Positions 25,428 through 34,676 of a DNA stretch of 64,000 nt are shown here, piece by piece. How positions within the stretch are numbered: the first letter of the stretch is position 1; each line of letters begins with the position of its first letter. The DNA lies in contig SCUJ01000006.1 in assembly GCA_004297165.1 (NCBI GenBank), positions 248,001 through 312,000 on the forward strand, read 5' to 3'. The translations under genes and the position numbers were made by a program. The notes beneath the pieces were generated by a model that ran no database searches, was not told where the DNA came from, and saw only the letters and a program-made list of their open reading frames with translations. Origin of the DNA: Gammaproteobacteria bacterium. Its GTDB lineage: Bacteria; Pseudomonadota; Gammaproteobacteria; Eutrophobiales; Eutrophobiaceae.

Positions 25428-26306
25428 CTACAACTCCAGTCTCGCCTTGAACAAATAACTGACGCCGGTATCGTTATCCGCCGCGAGATGGATCTTCATG
25501 CTTTGGTTCCTTTCCGATTGGATGCACACCGATTCAATCTTGTATCTGGCGAATGCCTTGTCTGCTTCTGAGAGATCCAGAAGTTCATCCAATTCCAATC
25601 GGGTGTTTTCGGGGACGATCTTCTGGAGGAAATTTTCGACCTTCCCGAGATAGCTCTTGCCGATGGGTCCGTCATCAAGGGCATTCCCGGTATCTTCGGT
25701 GGAAAGGGTATAGAGGAGACAATCGTGTCTTGCGGAATAAGCCAAGCCCGAGATCCGGGATGATTCTCCAGTTGACGGTAATTCTGCTCTAACCACTTGC
25801 AACGGCGCCGTATCCTGCCGGTTGAAAAAATCGGTAGTGGTAATAATCAAATGATTGACCGGTTGGGACTTGTTCCCACGGTTGGCCAGGACCAGCCGTT
25901 CTCCCACCGTCGCCGCCCCCTCGATATTCAAGGCGGGCACGCCCGAATTGCGGAGACGCTCATAAAACAGCGTGATATCAATCGAGGCGACCGAGTGGTC
26001 ATTCAGCTTTACGAGAATGGCTTGATTGCGTGGCGGGGCGGAACCGGAGCCGAGGATCAACAGGTGCGGCTGTTTTGCAACCTGAATGAGGCTCATGGCC
26101 TCCAGATCCAGTTTGGCTTTCTTCGGCAGGCGCTTCTCCGCGGATTGGACTAGAGGTATCAACCTGCGCTTCTTCCATCTCCTGTTCATCACCAGGAGAT
26201 CGCGGGCGTCATCGCCCGCGAGGTAGATCACTCCCTCGTGGAACTCCAAGGCGGAGCCGGAAGGATAGTCTTTGATTTCAGTAGTATTGAGTAATTTCAA
26301 TTTCAT
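25428..26306 (-). CDS. Beta-propeller-like protein of unknown function (DUF6929-like)
   Basis: This 292-residue protein is built mostly from beta strands with repeated blade-like phrases (GSALEFHEGVIYLAGDD, HLLILGSGSAPPRNQ, ISGLAYSARHDCLLYTLST). I judge it similar to the DUF6929 group, but only by general resemblance. There is no obvious signal peptide from the ATG at 26306; an alternative TTG at 26315 overlaps the DUF5916 stop. It is the last gene of the ECF-sigma operon, almost touching the DUF5916 gene, so translation is probably coupled. A role linked to the DUF5916 product is inferred. Confidence 0.6.
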   Translation of the reverse strand: MKLKLLNTTEIKDYPSGSALEFHEGVIYLAGDDARDLLVMNRRWKKRRLIPLVQSAEKRLPKKAKLDLEAMSLIQVAKQPHLLILGSGSAPPRNQAILVKLNDHSVASIDITLFYERLRNSGVPALNIEGAATVGERLVLANRGNKSQPVNHLIITTTDFFNRQDTAPLQVVRAELPSTGESSRISGLAYSARHDCLLYTLSTEDTGNALDDGPIGKSYLGKVENFLQKIVPENTRLELDELLDLSEADKAFARYKIESVCIQSERNQSMKIHLAADNDTGVSYLFKARLEL

Positions 26307-26311
26307 CTTAA

Positions 26312-28531
26312 TCAATACATCCAGGCATAGCTCACCTTCGTAAACACCGTGCGGTTGGTCTCTTCCAGGCTGTCGAGGGTGTCGTTCTGCATGGTGCTGT
26401 CCGAGAAGCCGATAAAGAAACGAGTCTGCGGGTTGATCTTGTAGCTGTAAAGCAGCAGCAGGTTGAGGTTGCGGGTGCGGTCTTCCACCGGGAACCGGTA
26501 CAGTCCAGCCTCGCGTTCGGTCTGGGAATACTGGATGGTGGCGCGCAGGAAACTCCGGGTGTTGAACTGATAGGTCAGGCGCACGTCGCTCAGGTTGGTG
26601 GTGTAGAGGGTCGCCCCGTTGATGAACATGGTCTGGAAGCTGTGTTGCAGGCCCAACTGCAAGTGCTTCCCGATAAACAGGTTGGCGCGCGGCGCGATGG
26701 TGAGGATCTGGCCGAGGCGGGCATTGGCAAAGTCGATGTTGTTCCCGCCATTGAGATTCAGGCCGATGAAGACGCCGGCGCGCGGTTTCATCTGGCCGAA
26801 GAAGTTGAGGAAATACTCATCGAAATATTGGTTTTCGAAGGAACGCCGGCGCAGACCGCCGCCGAGCAGCATGAAGGATTGCCAGGGTCCTTCGGCATTG
26901 ACGGTCGCCTCGATCTCGCGTTCCAGTTCGCGCCCGTCCTGATCGAAGGTGATGTCCAGGTCGCCGCCGAGGCCGATCCGGCTGAATCTCGATCCGGGTC
27001 CGTAGCGCCAGTTATGGCCGCCGCCGATCAGGCCCTGCCGGTAATTCGCCTGGTTGATGAAACCGAGATCGGCGCGGAATTCCTCGCCGATGTCCGTGTA
27101 GCGCATGTTCCAGTTCCAGACGCCATCATCGTGTTCGTAACCCAATTGTGCGGCGTGACCCGCCAGCGCGCGCGGCTGATTGTATGAGGTCTGAATTTGC
27201 AAAGGATATTGCGAGTTCGTGTGAATGACCTGCGCCGAGATGCGATCGCTGTCGCGGAGGCGGATGTCGCCATCGACGCCGATCAGCAGGTTGTGATAAT
27301 CGTCTGCAAGACGGCCGGTCCCGATGAGGCCCACATTGGTTTTGGCGTTGATGTCGTAGCGGTAACGCACGGCGGCGTTATAACTCTCTTCCTCTCCGAG
27401 CGAGGCCACGCTGGATCTCTGGCTGCCGGGGATCAGGAAGCTGGTGTTGGCATCGTTGGCGAGAAAGAGGCCGAGGGTGTGATCCGCGTACTTGCCGGTC
27501 AGCTTGGCGCCGAAGTCGGGCGCGGCAATGTTGCGGGTATGCACGAGGTTGGTCTGGGTGTTGAAATAATCCGCGCCGTCGAGAAAGAACTCGCGCCGTT
27601 CGGGATAGTAGAGCGAAAACGTATTGTTGATGTCCACTTGGGCGACATCCGCCTCCACCTGGGAAAAGTCGGGGTTATAAGTGGCGTTCAGGTAGATATC
27701 CTGAGTAATGCCCCAGCGCACATCCATGCCGGCCTCCGCCGTGAAGTTGTCATCCCAACCCGCGGCGAACGGGAAGTCGCGGTCCTGCGCGTAGGTGGAA
27801 GTGACCGTCGGCACGAGCTGCAGATTGGTCTTGGATTCCAGGTTGGCGAAACCCTCGACTTTATCGAGCTGGCAGAGGTAACAGGAGACACTGTAATCCG
27901 AGGTGTTGTTGGACAGCCGATGCCGCTTGTCCCGCGGATAGAAGCGCAGGAGATCGATGCCCCAGGTCTGCATTGGAAGCCCGCCGGTGAAGCGCAGTTG
28001 CTTTAGGGGGATCTTGATCTCCACCACATAACCCGTGGCGGTGATCTGCCCGGCGCTGTCCCAGATGGCGTTCCAGGAGGAATCCTCGCGCCGGGTGATG
28101 TCGTCCTGGATCAGATCCATCTGCGCCCCGAGCGGATTGACGAAAAACTCGAAGGCCCGCCGCTCGTCATTGAAGGTGTCGATGACAACGCCCACAAAAT
28201 CGTCATCCCAGGCGGAATCCCGGTCGCGGAAGAAGGCCCGGATTTTGCCGGGTTCCGGGTCCTCGGCGATGAAGGCGACGTAAAAATTCTCACCGTCCTC
28301 CTGCATGAGGACCTCCGTCGCCACCAGGGCGGGGACATTCTGTGAAGGGTGGGTTTCGTTGAGGAGTTGCACACGCAACGCCGTGTCCCATTCGTTGTCA
28401 GCGATCACGCCATCGATCTTCGCCCCGGCCGGGACGGAAGGGATGGGATCGTCGAGATGACGACCCGCGGCGACCGAACTCAGCGGCGCAAAAAAAGACA
28501 GGGTGAGACAAAGACCGAACAACTGTTTCAT
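26312..28531 (-). CDS. DUF5916 outer-membrane protein, ECF-operon copy
   Basis: This 739-residue exported protein begins with a clear signal peptide (to about SSVAAG), then a CBM9-like domain (IDGVIADNEWD, EFFVNPLGAQMDLIQ, TWGIDLLRFYPRD), then the DUF5916 barrel domain (NATYNPDFSQVEADVAQVD, YYPERREFFLDGADYF) and an aromatic C-terminus (TKVSYAWMY). An insertion in the N-domain carries a CxxC (CYLC), which could form a disulfide or bind metal. It lies two bases after the DUF4097 gene and is fourth in an operon headed by an ECF sigma factor. The family's function is unknown; a role in the envelope is inferred. Confidence 0.85.
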   Translation of the reverse strand: MKQLFGLCLTLSFFAPLSSVAAGRHLDDPIPSVPAGAKIDGVIADNEWDTALRVQLLNETHPSQNVPALVATEVLMQEDGENFYVAFIAEDPEPGKIRAFFRDRDSAWDDDFVGVVIDTFNDERRAFEFFVNPLGAQMDLIQDDITRREDSSWNAIWDSAGQITATGYVVEIKIPLKQLRFTGGLPMQTWGIDLLRFYPRDKRHRLSNNTSDYSVSCYLCQLDKVEGFANLESKTNLQLVPTVTSTYAQDRDFPFAAGWDDNFTAEAGMDVRWGITQDIYLNATYNPDFSQVEADVAQVDINNTFSLYYPERREFFLDGADYFNTQTNLVHTRNIAAPDFGAKLTGKYADHTLGLFLANDANTSFLIPGSQRSSVASLGEEESYNAAVRYRYDINAKTNVGLIGTGRLADDYHNLLIGVDGDIRLRDSDRISAQVIHTNSQYPLQIQTSYNQPRALAGHAAQLGYEHDDGVWNWNMRYTDIGEEFRADLGFINQANYRQGLIGGGHNWRYGPGSRFSRIGLGGDLDITFDQDGRELEREIEATVNAEGPWQSFMLLGGGLRRRSFENQYFDEYFLNFFGQMKPRAGVFIGLNLNGGNNIDFANARLGQILTIAPRANLFIGKHLQLGLQHSFQTMFINGATLYTTNLSDVRLTYQFNTRSFLRATIQYSQTEREAGLYRFPVEDRTRNLNLLLLYSYKINPQTRFFIGFSDSTMQNDTLDSLEETNRTVFTKVSYAWMY

Positions 28532-28533
28532 TT

Positions 28534-29337
28534 TTATTTCGCCTTACGGATAAAGATGTCGCCACTGACGCTGCGCAAGGAGACCTCGACGCCGCCGCCG
28601 TTCAGCATGGCGTTGACATTGACGGCGCCCGGAAATCCTGAATAAACGCCCTTGCCCTTGCGGCGGGACTCACCGGAAAGGTTTTCGGCATCGAAATCGA
28701 GGTCGGTGTAAATCTCGCCGGATGTCGTGCTGATGGAGAAATTACCCTTGCTGTCCGCTGGCAGGGAGATATCAACGTCCCCCGAGATGGAGGCAAGCGC
28801 CGTGGGTGAGGCCTGACTCAACTCGGTGAACACCACGTTGATGTTGGCGCTGAGGGTGCTTGCCACCAGGGGGCCGGTGACATCCATGAAGGTGAGATCG
28901 CCCACCTGGGATTTGATCTCCACCTCATTGGTCATGCCCCGGATGATGATGTCATCCGACTGGAAACTGCTGTAGTCGATGCGCAGGCGGATATTGGCCG
29001 GGAGCATGATCGTATAATCCGTGTCATCCATATGGCGATGGGCCCCGGAGATGATTACGGTATTGCCATCCTGTTCGATATTCAGCCCGATGCCGGAGTT
29101 GTCCGGACCCGTCGCAGACATAGGTCTGAGCCCCGCGGCCTTTTCCGGAGGGCCTTCGTAATCCTCGGCGATGATCCTGATCTCGGCGTCCTTGGTGCCG
29201 ATGATCTCCAGATCGGAATAGAGATTGCGCACGTTCACGATGATCTCCGGGATGGCGCCCTTGGGTTTGTAGGAGTATTCCTGCGCCGCAGCGTTTAACG
29301 ACGCAAGCAAAAGAACGGCTAAGATGAGTTTATTCAT
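28534..29337 (-). CDS. DUF4097-type beta-strand repeat protein
   Basis: This 267-residue exported protein has a signal peptide (MNKLILAVLLLASLNAAAQ) and a DUF4097-style right-handed beta structure with repeated short strands (LEIIGTKDAEIRIIAEDY, NTVIISGAHRH, ISGDVDISLPA, TTSGEIYTDLDFD, SVSGDIFIRKA). AGGAGA lies eight bases before the ATG. It sits between the anti-sigma gene and the DUF5916 gene. DUF4097 proteins often accompany ECF sigma/anti-sigma pairs and may be periplasmic signal or scaffold proteins; no biochemical role is known. Confidence 0.8.
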   Translation of the reverse strand: MNKLILAVLLLASLNAAAQEYSYKPKGAIPEIIVNVRNLYSDLEIIGTKDAEIRIIAEDYEGPPEKAAGLRPMSATGPDNSGIGLNIEQDGNTVIISGAHRHMDDTDYTIMLPANIRLRIDYSSFQSDDIIIRGMTNEVEIKSQVGDLTFMDVTGPLVASTLSANINVVFTELSQASPTALASISGDVDISLPADSKGNFSISTTSGEIYTDLDFDAENLSGESRRKGKGVYSGFPGAVNVNAMLNGGGVEVSLRSVSGDIFIRKAK

Positions 29338-29365
29338 GGGGTCATTCTCCTTGGGGAGGCACAGT

Positions 29366-30130
29366 TCAAAGCAACGAATTCATCGCGATCTCCGCCGCGC
29401 GTCTCACATCGGGCGGGGAGTCGGCATTTTCCACATAGTTCCGCAACGGCGCGATCGCGGCCTTATCGCCGGTATCGGTCAGGGCCTTGATGATGGCGAT
29501 CTGCGCCAGCGGGTCTTCCTGGGTCTTCAGCGCGCGAACGAGTTGCGCCCTGACCACTTCGTCATCCGTGAAGCTGGACAGCGCGAGGATGGCGGCATAC
29601 CGGACATTGGGATTCACGTCGTTGTTCATCCTGCCGATCAAGCCATGGACCAGGACCGGGTCCGGCGTCATGGTCGATTCCGCCAACGCATGGATTGCCT
29701 GCAAGCGCTCACTGGCCGAATGGTCCTGCAAGGTGTTCAACAGGACCAGTTGCTGGAGCGAGCGGACATCCGCCTGCAATGCCGCCAGCTCGGTGCCGTC
29801 GGCGCCATGCCCAGGACTCAGGCGACCGGCGGTGAACCCAGCGATCAAGAGGACCACCGCCGCGGCGATCCGGTACAGGTTGCTTCCTCGGTTGTTGCGC
29901 GTCGTCTCGTGATCGAGGCGTTGTCGGAAGGCATCGAGCATGCCGGGCGGCGGTTCGCGGCTCAACTCCGCTGACAACGCCTCATCGAGATGTTGAAATT
30001 CCTTCAGCCGCCGTTGAGCCGATGCGGAGGCGCCGATCCAGGCGGCGATCTCCGCGGTGGTCTCAGCGTCCAGATCCCCGGCCAGATAGGCGACGATATC
30101 CGCATCGGTGAATTTTTCAGTTTCAGTCAT
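29366..30130 (-). CDS. Anti-sigma factor with C-terminal HEAT-like repeats
   Basis: This 254-residue protein has a cytoplasmic N-terminal region (FTDADIVAYLAGDLDAETTAEIAAWI, about 5-75) like anti-sigma domains, but no zinc-binding HxxxCxxC. One membrane helix follows (about 89-107, IAAAVVLLIAGFTAGRL). The periplasmic part is made of HEAT-like repeats (SERLQAIHALAE, NPNVRYAAILALSSF, DPLAQIAIIKALTD, PDVRRAAEIAMNSLL). The ATG at 30130 lies inside the end of the sigma gene with AGGAGG upstream, so the two are coupled. It would hold the sigma factor at the membrane and release it on a periplasmic signal. Confidence 0.8.
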   Translation of the reverse strand: MTETEKFTDADIVAYLAGDLDAETTAEIAAWIGASASAQRRLKEFQHLDEALSAELSREPPPGMLDAFRQRLDHETTRNNRGSNLYRIAAAVVLLIAGFTAGRLSPGHGADGTELAALQADVRSLQQLVLLNTLQDHSASERLQAIHALAESTMTPDPVLVHGLIGRMNNDVNPNVRYAAILALSSFTDDEVVRAQLVRALKTQEDPLAQIAIIKALTDTGDKAAIAPLRNYVENADSPPDVRRAAEIAMNSLL

Positions 30131-30671
30131 TTTTAACCTCCTCAAAATAGATCTCCCTGATCCGGGCGATCGCCCGGTGTACTTGCACCTTCAAGGCGCC
30201 GACAGTCGTGTTTCTGATCCCGGCGATGTCTTCATATTTCATGCCCTGCAACTTGCTCATGACCAACAGCTCGCGCTGGTGTGCGGGCAGCAGCGCCAGG
30301 GCCTGCTGCATCCGGGTCTCCCGCGCCTGGAGTTCATCCGTGTGCGCGGCGCGTTCATCTTCCCGGCTGTGCGTCTCCGGATCGAAGGCATCATGGATAT
30401 CCGGATTCTCCCGAAAATGATCCCTTACCCGATTCCGCGCGATCTGGAACAGCCAGATCCGGAACACCCCATCCTGTTTAAATGAATGCCGGTACTTCAT
30501 TACCCGTATGAACGCATCCTGGGTCAGATCCCGGCTCGCCTCGCGGTCCAGCGTACAGCTCAGGAAATAGTTATAGAGCGGCTTTTGATATCTGAGGAAC
30601 AAGGTCTCCAGATGAATCAATTTATCCTGCTGCACCAGGGTCATTAAATGTTCGTCACTAAGTTCCGACAA
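30123..30671 (-). CDS. ECF-family RNA polymerase sigma factor
   Basis: From the TTG at 30671 the protein is 182 residues. Sigma-2 (LETLFLRYQKPLYNYFL, RDLTQDAFIRVMKYRHSF, FRIWLFQIARNRVRDHFR) and sigma-4 (LALLPAHQRELLVMSKLQGMKYEDIAGI, TVGALKVQVHRAIARIRE) are both complete. The frame is open back to 30875, but that extension is unlike any sigma factor and would cover the candidate promoter. ATG at 30644 is an alternative start. It directs transcription of a regulon probably including its own operon, under control of the coupled anti-sigma factor. Confidence 0.85.
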   Translation of the reverse strand: MSELSDEHLMTLVQQDKLIHLETLFLRYQKPLYNYFLSCTLDREASRDLTQDAFIRVMKYRHSFKQDGVFRIWLFQIARNRVRDHFRENPDIHDAFDPETHSREDERAAHTDELQARETRMQQALALLPAHQRELLVMSKLQGMKYEDIAGIRNTTVGALKVQVHRAIARIREIYFEEVKND

Positions 30672-30699
30672 GGGCGGTTTCCGTCCTGTTACTGATTCA

Positions 30700-30728
30700 A
30701 GATACTGGGGATGAGAAGAAAGGTTACA
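30700..30728 (-). promoter_or_regulatory. Candidate ECF-type autoregulated promoter
   Basis: On the minus strand TGTAACC (30722-30728) is followed after 16 bases by GTATCT (30700-30705). A GTAACC-type -35 with this spacing resembles promoters read by ECF sigma factors. It would start transcription about 25 bases before the sigma gene's TTG. The remaining gap to 30967 is a divergent regulatory region without a gene. Confidence 0.35.
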
Positions 30729-30967
30729 CGCGAACCCGAAAATAACTTGTGCCAGTCCGCGACAATGAGACTTTGAGTAATGGAAAAACACCCAGTTGCA
30801 ACGGGTCAGGATATTTCGCCAAACGAATTCTGTATGGCCTTGTCTAAACCCACGCGTCCCATATGGATACTTCAACCAGATGTGGTGATTATCCCGCCGG
30901 CGCTGTCAACCGGCGACAGACCGGGGCGTTAAGGCAAATACGGAATCCAAACTCTGCGGAGAACAAC

Positions 30968-31447
30968 ATGAAAGCGAAGATAACGGGCATATTGGCGGTA
31001 CTGATACTGGTCACTGGATGCGCGACCGATTCCTATCGTGGCAGCCGGGAGGTCACCGGGGGCATGGCGGGCGCGGCGCTCGGCGGGTTCCTGGGGTCCC
31101 AGATGGGACACGGCAGCGGCAACATGGCGGCGACCGCGGCCGGGGTATTTCTGGGCGGACTGCTGGGCAGCGAGGTCGGTCGCTCGATGGATGAGGTGGA
31201 TCGGATGCGGGCCGGGCAGGCCCTGGGACAGGCGCAGACCGCGCCGCTCGGCGAGAGCATCACCTGGAACAACCCCCGCAATGACCATCACGGCGCCGTG
31301 ACGGCAGTGCGGGACGGATATTCCGATTCCGGGCGGTATTGCCGGGAATTCCACCATACGGTAACCATCGGCGGAAGGTCGGAAGAGGCCTATGGCACCG
31401 CCTGCCGCCAACCGGACGGTTCCTGGGAGATCGTGCCGCAAGGCTGA
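30968..31447 (+). CDS. Glycine-zipper outer-membrane lipoprotein
   Basis: This 159-residue lipoprotein begins MKAKITGILAVLILVTGC, a type II signal with lipobox VTGC. A glycine-zipper 2TM segment follows (GGMAGAALGGFLGSQMGHGSG ... AGVFLGGLLGSEVGRSMDE). Its C-terminal domain (YCREFHHTVTIGGRSEEAYGTACRQPDGSWEIV) is the type found in 17-kDa surface-antigen-like proteins, with two Cys that could pair. The start at 30968 begins the signal peptide. It is divergent from the ECF sigma gene and could be a target of that regulator, though no matching promoter was found on this strand. Confidence 0.85.
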   Translation: MKAKITGILAVLILVTGCATDSYRGSREVTGGMAGAALGGFLGSQMGHGSGNMAATAAGVFLGGLLGSEVGRSMDEVDRMRAGQALGQAQTAPLGESITWNNPRNDHHGAVTAVRDGYSDSGRYCREFHHTVTIGGRSEEAYGTACRQPDGSWEIVPQG

Positions 31448-31471
31448 GATCTAACATTTTAAATGATTTGA

Positions 31472-31501
31472 CCGGAGTGCCGGGCGTGTTCGGCACTCCG
31501 G
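31472..31501 (+). terminator. Terminator hairpin after the lipoprotein gene
   Basis: CCGGAGTGCCG and CGGCACTCCGG form a perfect 11-base stem with an eight-base loop, 25 bases after the stop codon. The trailing sequence (CTGCGTTTG) is only weakly T-rich. It insulates the qhp cluster from the lipoprotein gene. Confidence 0.65.
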
Positions 31502-31562
31502 CTGCGTTTGGCGCATCGAATTCACCTGGTGGCAGGACGGAGCCTGTCCACTCCCAGACATT

Positions 31563-31568
31563 TATAAT
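31563..31568 (+). promoter_or_regulatory. -10-like box before the qhp cluster
   Basis: A perfect TATAAT lies 63 bases before the qhpA start. No -35 box matches at 16-18 bases upstream, which would fit an activator-dependent promoter; in Paracoccus an AraC-type activator (QhpR) drives this cluster. No qhpR gene is visible here. Confidence 0.35.
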
Positions 31569-31630
31569 ATGATGCGTCCTCGAATAAGATAACAACGTAA
31601 AGGGGCTTTGACCCCAGTCTGGGGAGGAAC

Positions 31631-33235
31631 TTGGGCTTGCGACTACTTAAGCTGATTCCCGCGCTTATCGAAGTATTATCCTTTCTCGTTTTTCCCGCCT
31701 GTGCGGTTGCCGCCACGGGTGCCGAACTGATCCAGGCCAACTGTGTAGGCTGCCATATCCCGGACGGGGAGGGCCGGCTCAGCCACATCGCCAACCAGCG
31801 CAAGACGCCGGAGGGCTGGCTGATGACCATCACCCGGATGCAGCTCATCCATCAACTCAACATCAATGCCCTGGACAGCGCGGATCCCGTATCCGAGATG
31901 GTCAAACACCTCGCGGATGCCCAGGGGCTCGCTCCCGCGGAGAGCCAACCTTTTCGCTATATCCTGGAGCGGCGGCTGAACACCATCGAAAATCTGGATG
32001 ATGAACATTTCGCCGGTGTCTGCAGCCGTTGCCATACCGGGGCCCGCGCCGCGCTGCAACGCCGCAACGAGGAAGAATGGACGCGCCTGATCCATTTTCA
32101 TCTCGGACAATACCCCTCCATCGAGTATTCCTCGGGCGGACGCGACCGGGAATGGTTCAAGTTCGCACTGAACGAGGTAGTCCCCTGGTTGACCGAACAC
32201 TTCCCCCTGGAATCCCCCGCATGGAGCGAATGGCGGGAGGCCGCGAAACCCGTGCAGACCGGGGCCTGGCGGGTCATCGGGACCATGCCTGGCAGGGGAG
32301 AATTCGCAGGCTATATCGAGGCGGAGGAAACGGCGAAGGATCGCTACACGGTTAAATTCCGCGGCGAATTCGACAGCGGCGAGGCCCTGCAAGGGGAGGG
32401 CGATGCCATCGTCTATACCGGTTACGAGTGGCGGGCAAGCCTCTCGCTTGGCAACGGCGAATATCGCCAGGTCCTGGCTGGCAGCGCCGACGGCGCCACC
32501 ATGCAGGGCCGCATGTATCTGCTGGACCATGAAGAGACCGGGATGGATCTCACTGCGACCCGCATCGCCGGCAGCCGGCTGCTCGCCGTTACGCCCAACC
32601 GGATCCGGGCCGGGACCAGCGCCCAAGTGCGCCTGTCGGGTTTCGGACTGGAAGGTGAGATTACCTCCGATCCCGGACTGAAGGTTATCTCGATAGTAGA
32701 ACAGGGCACGGATGGCGCGGTAGTGGAGATACAGTCCGACGCCGACGCCGCGCCCGGAGTGCGGACGATCAAGTTCGGAGGGAGCGCCTTGTCGCCGGCC
32801 CTCACTGTCTATCCAAAGATCGACTATATCAAGGTGCTGCCGGAGGTCGCCATGGCCCGCGTGGGCGGCAACGGCGGCAGTCAGACGCCCGTGAACGCGG
32901 CCTTCGAGGCCTGGGGCTGGAGCAACGGCGCGGACGGCGCGGCGAATACCGAAGATGACCTTCGCATTGGCGTCTTTCCGGCCACCTGGTCGGTGCACGC
33001 CTGGGACGAGGTGGCGGAAAAGGGAGATGACGTCCGCTATGCCGGCGTCATCGATCCCGCCACCGGGGTCTTCACCTCGCCCGCGGCCGGTCCGAATCCG
33101 GACCGTCCGGGCGGGGTGAATAATTTTGGGAATCTGGCCGTAGTGGCGGAGGTGAAGGATGGCGAGACAACCGTGCGCGGCGAGGCCCATCTGATGGTGA
33201 CCGTGCAGCGCTGGAACAACCCGCCGCTGCGTTAA
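31631..33235 (+). CDS. qhpA: Quinohemoprotein amine dehydrogenase, alpha subunit
   Basis: This 534-residue dihaem subunit of the periplasmic enzyme that oxidises primary amines to aldehydes starts at a TTG with GGGGAGGAAC directly upstream. A signal peptide (to about CAVAAT) is followed by the two haem motifs CVGCH (38-42) and CSRCH (131-135). The remaining beta-rich domains (from about 180) match the four-domain alpha subunit. The haems pass electrons from the CTQ cofactor of the gamma subunit to an external cytochrome or cupredoxin. It heads a tight cluster qhpA-D-C-B-F-E. Confidence 0.93.
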   Translation: MGLRLLKLIPALIEVLSFLVFPACAVAATGAELIQANCVGCHIPDGEGRLSHIANQRKTPEGWLMTITRMQLIHQLNINALDSADPVSEMVKHLADAQGLAPAESQPFRYILERRLNTIENLDDEHFAGVCSRCHTGARAALQRRNEEEWTRLIHFHLGQYPSIEYSSGGRDREWFKFALNEVVPWLTEHFPLESPAWSEWREAAKPVQTGAWRVIGTMPGRGEFAGYIEAEETAKDRYTVKFRGEFDSGEALQGEGDAIVYTGYEWRASLSLGNGEYRQVLAGSADGATMQGRMYLLDHEETGMDLTATRIAGSRLLAVTPNRIRAGTSAQVRLSGFGLEGEITSDPGLKVISIVEQGTDGAVVEIQSDADAAPGVRTIKFGGSALSPALTVYPKIDYIKVLPEVAMARVGGNGGSQTPVNAAFEAWGWSNGADGAANTEDDLRIGVFPATWSVHAWDEVAEKGDDVRYAGVIDPATGVFTSPAAGPNPDRPGGVNNFGNLAVVAEVKDGETTVRGEAHLMVTVQRWNNPPLR

Positions 33236-33239
33236 ACCC

Positions 33240-34676
33240 ATGAACGCCCCGTTGAAGATCCGCTTGGAGAACCTGCACACCCTGAAGGTGGCGGAGCAGG
33301 ATCTGTTATTTCATGTGCCGACCTGCGGGCTCTTCGAGATGGATGATCTCACCCGGCGGGTCCTGGAGGAATTCGAATCATGTCCGTCGCTCACCGAAGA
33401 GCAAGTCACCGGCAATCTCCGAGAGAATTTTGCCGCGGGCCCCGTACACGATGCCGTAATGGAGCTGCGTAGTCTTGAGGTGCTTGCCCCAGAAGGGGAG
33501 ACAGCACCCGTTCAACTGGGTTTTCAACGCGATAAATCGCCCATCACCGCTATCGTTCTTAATGTAAACAGCGGGTGCAATCTTTCTTGTACATACTGCT
33601 ACAAGGAGGATGTGACGGCCCCGGCCAACGGGCGGCGTATGGACTTCGAGACCGCGCGCGGTGCGGTGGATCTGCTGCTGCGGGAGTCCGGTAGTGCGAC
33701 GCGCCTCAATGTGGTTTTCTTTGGCGGCGAACCGCTCTCGAACCTGCCACTGATCCGCGCGGTGGTGGATTATGCGGAGCAGGCCGGACCCTCCTGTGGC
33801 AAGGAGGTCGACTTCTCGCTCACCACCAATGCCACGCTCTTGAGCGACACGGTCATCGCTTATCTCGATGCTAAGGGTTTCGGGATCACCATCAGCATCG
33901 ACGGTCCCCGCGAGATCCATGATCGCAACCGGATCACCCGCGGCGGACAGGGCAGTTATGCAGTCGTCGCCGAACGCAGCCGGCGTCTGTTGGAGCGCTA
34001 TCGCTCGCGACCGGTCGGGGCGCGGGTGACGCTCACCCATGGCGTGACCGATGTCCGGGGGATCTGGGATCATCTGTACAACGACCTGGGATTTTACGAG
34101 GTGGGTTTTGCCCCGGTCACGTCCGGGACGGATGATGCCTTCGCCCTGACGGGCGTCGAGTTGCGAGAGGTCTTCGCGGGTTTCAAATCCCTGGGAGCGC
34201 ATTTTCTGAATGAAGCCCTGGCGGGGCGCCGCTGCGGTTTTTCCAACCTGCAAAGATTGATCAACGACCTACACGAGGGGACGCGCAAGCTGTTGCCATG
34301 CGGGGCGGGGGCGGGGATGCTGGCGGTGGATCAGAACGGCGGGATCAATCTCTGTCACCGGTTTTCCGGGAGCGATCTGCCGCGCTTTGGCGACATCGCG
34401 CAGGGCATCGATCACCCGCGCCTGAACCAATTCCTCGGTGAACGCATGGATCGCGCGGGCCTGCCCTGCGCCGAATGCCGGATCCGCAATCTCTGTTCGG
34501 GCGGTTGTTACCATGAGAGCTACAGCCGTTTTGACGATCCCGGCCATCCGGTCACGCATTATTGCGATCTGTTGTGCGAGTGGATCGATTTCGGGATTGA
34601 AGTCTATGCGCGCATCCGGAGTCATAATCCCGATTATTTCAATCATCATGATCATCTGCGGAGGTCCGCGACATGA
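33240..34676 (+). CDS. qhpD: Radical SAM maturase of the amine dehydrogenase gamma subunit
   Basis: This 478-residue radical SAM protein has CNLSCTYC (Cys113, Cys117, Cys120) for the AdoMet cluster and the FFGGEPL motif. Its C-terminal SPASM-type region ([24 protein letters not shown] ... [17 protein letters not shown]) would hold auxiliary Fe-S clusters. By family knowledge QhpD forms the intrapeptide Cys-Asp/Glu thioether crosslinks in QhpC. The N-terminal about 90 residues resemble a peptide-recognition domain. It starts four bases after qhpA and overlaps qhpC by four bases, so enzyme and substrate are made together in the cytoplasm. Confidence 0.93.
   Translation: MNAPLKIRLENLHTLKVAEQDLLFHVPTCGLFEMDDLTRRVLEEFESCPSLTEEQVTGNLRENFAAGPVHDAVMELRSLEVLAPEGETAPVQLGFQRDKSPITAIVLNVNSGCNLSCTYCYKEDVTAPANGRRMDFETARGAVDLLLRESGSATRLNVVFFGGEPLSNLPLIRAVVDYAEQAGPSCGKEVDFSLTTNATLLSDTVIAYLDAKGFGITISIDGPREIHDRNRITRGGQGSYAVVAERSRRLLERYRSRPVGARVTLTHGVTDVRGIWDHLYNDLGFYEVGFAPVTSGTDDAFALTGVELREVFAGFKSLGAHFLNEALAGRRCGFSNLQRLINDLHEGTRKLLPCGAGAGMLAVDQNGGINLCHRFSGSDLPRFGDIAQGIDHPRLNQFLGERMDRAGLPCAECRIRNLCSGGCYHESYSRFDDPGHPVTHYCDLLCEWIDFGIEVYARIRSHNPDYFNHHDHLRRSAT

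Noticed and set aside
31520-31550. Possible sigma54 promoter (TGGCAG) before qhpA
   Set aside because: The required TTGCA element is not found at the right distance.
31676-33280. 534-codon minus frame opposite qhpA
   Set aside because: It is antisense to a clear dihaem subunit and has no family features.
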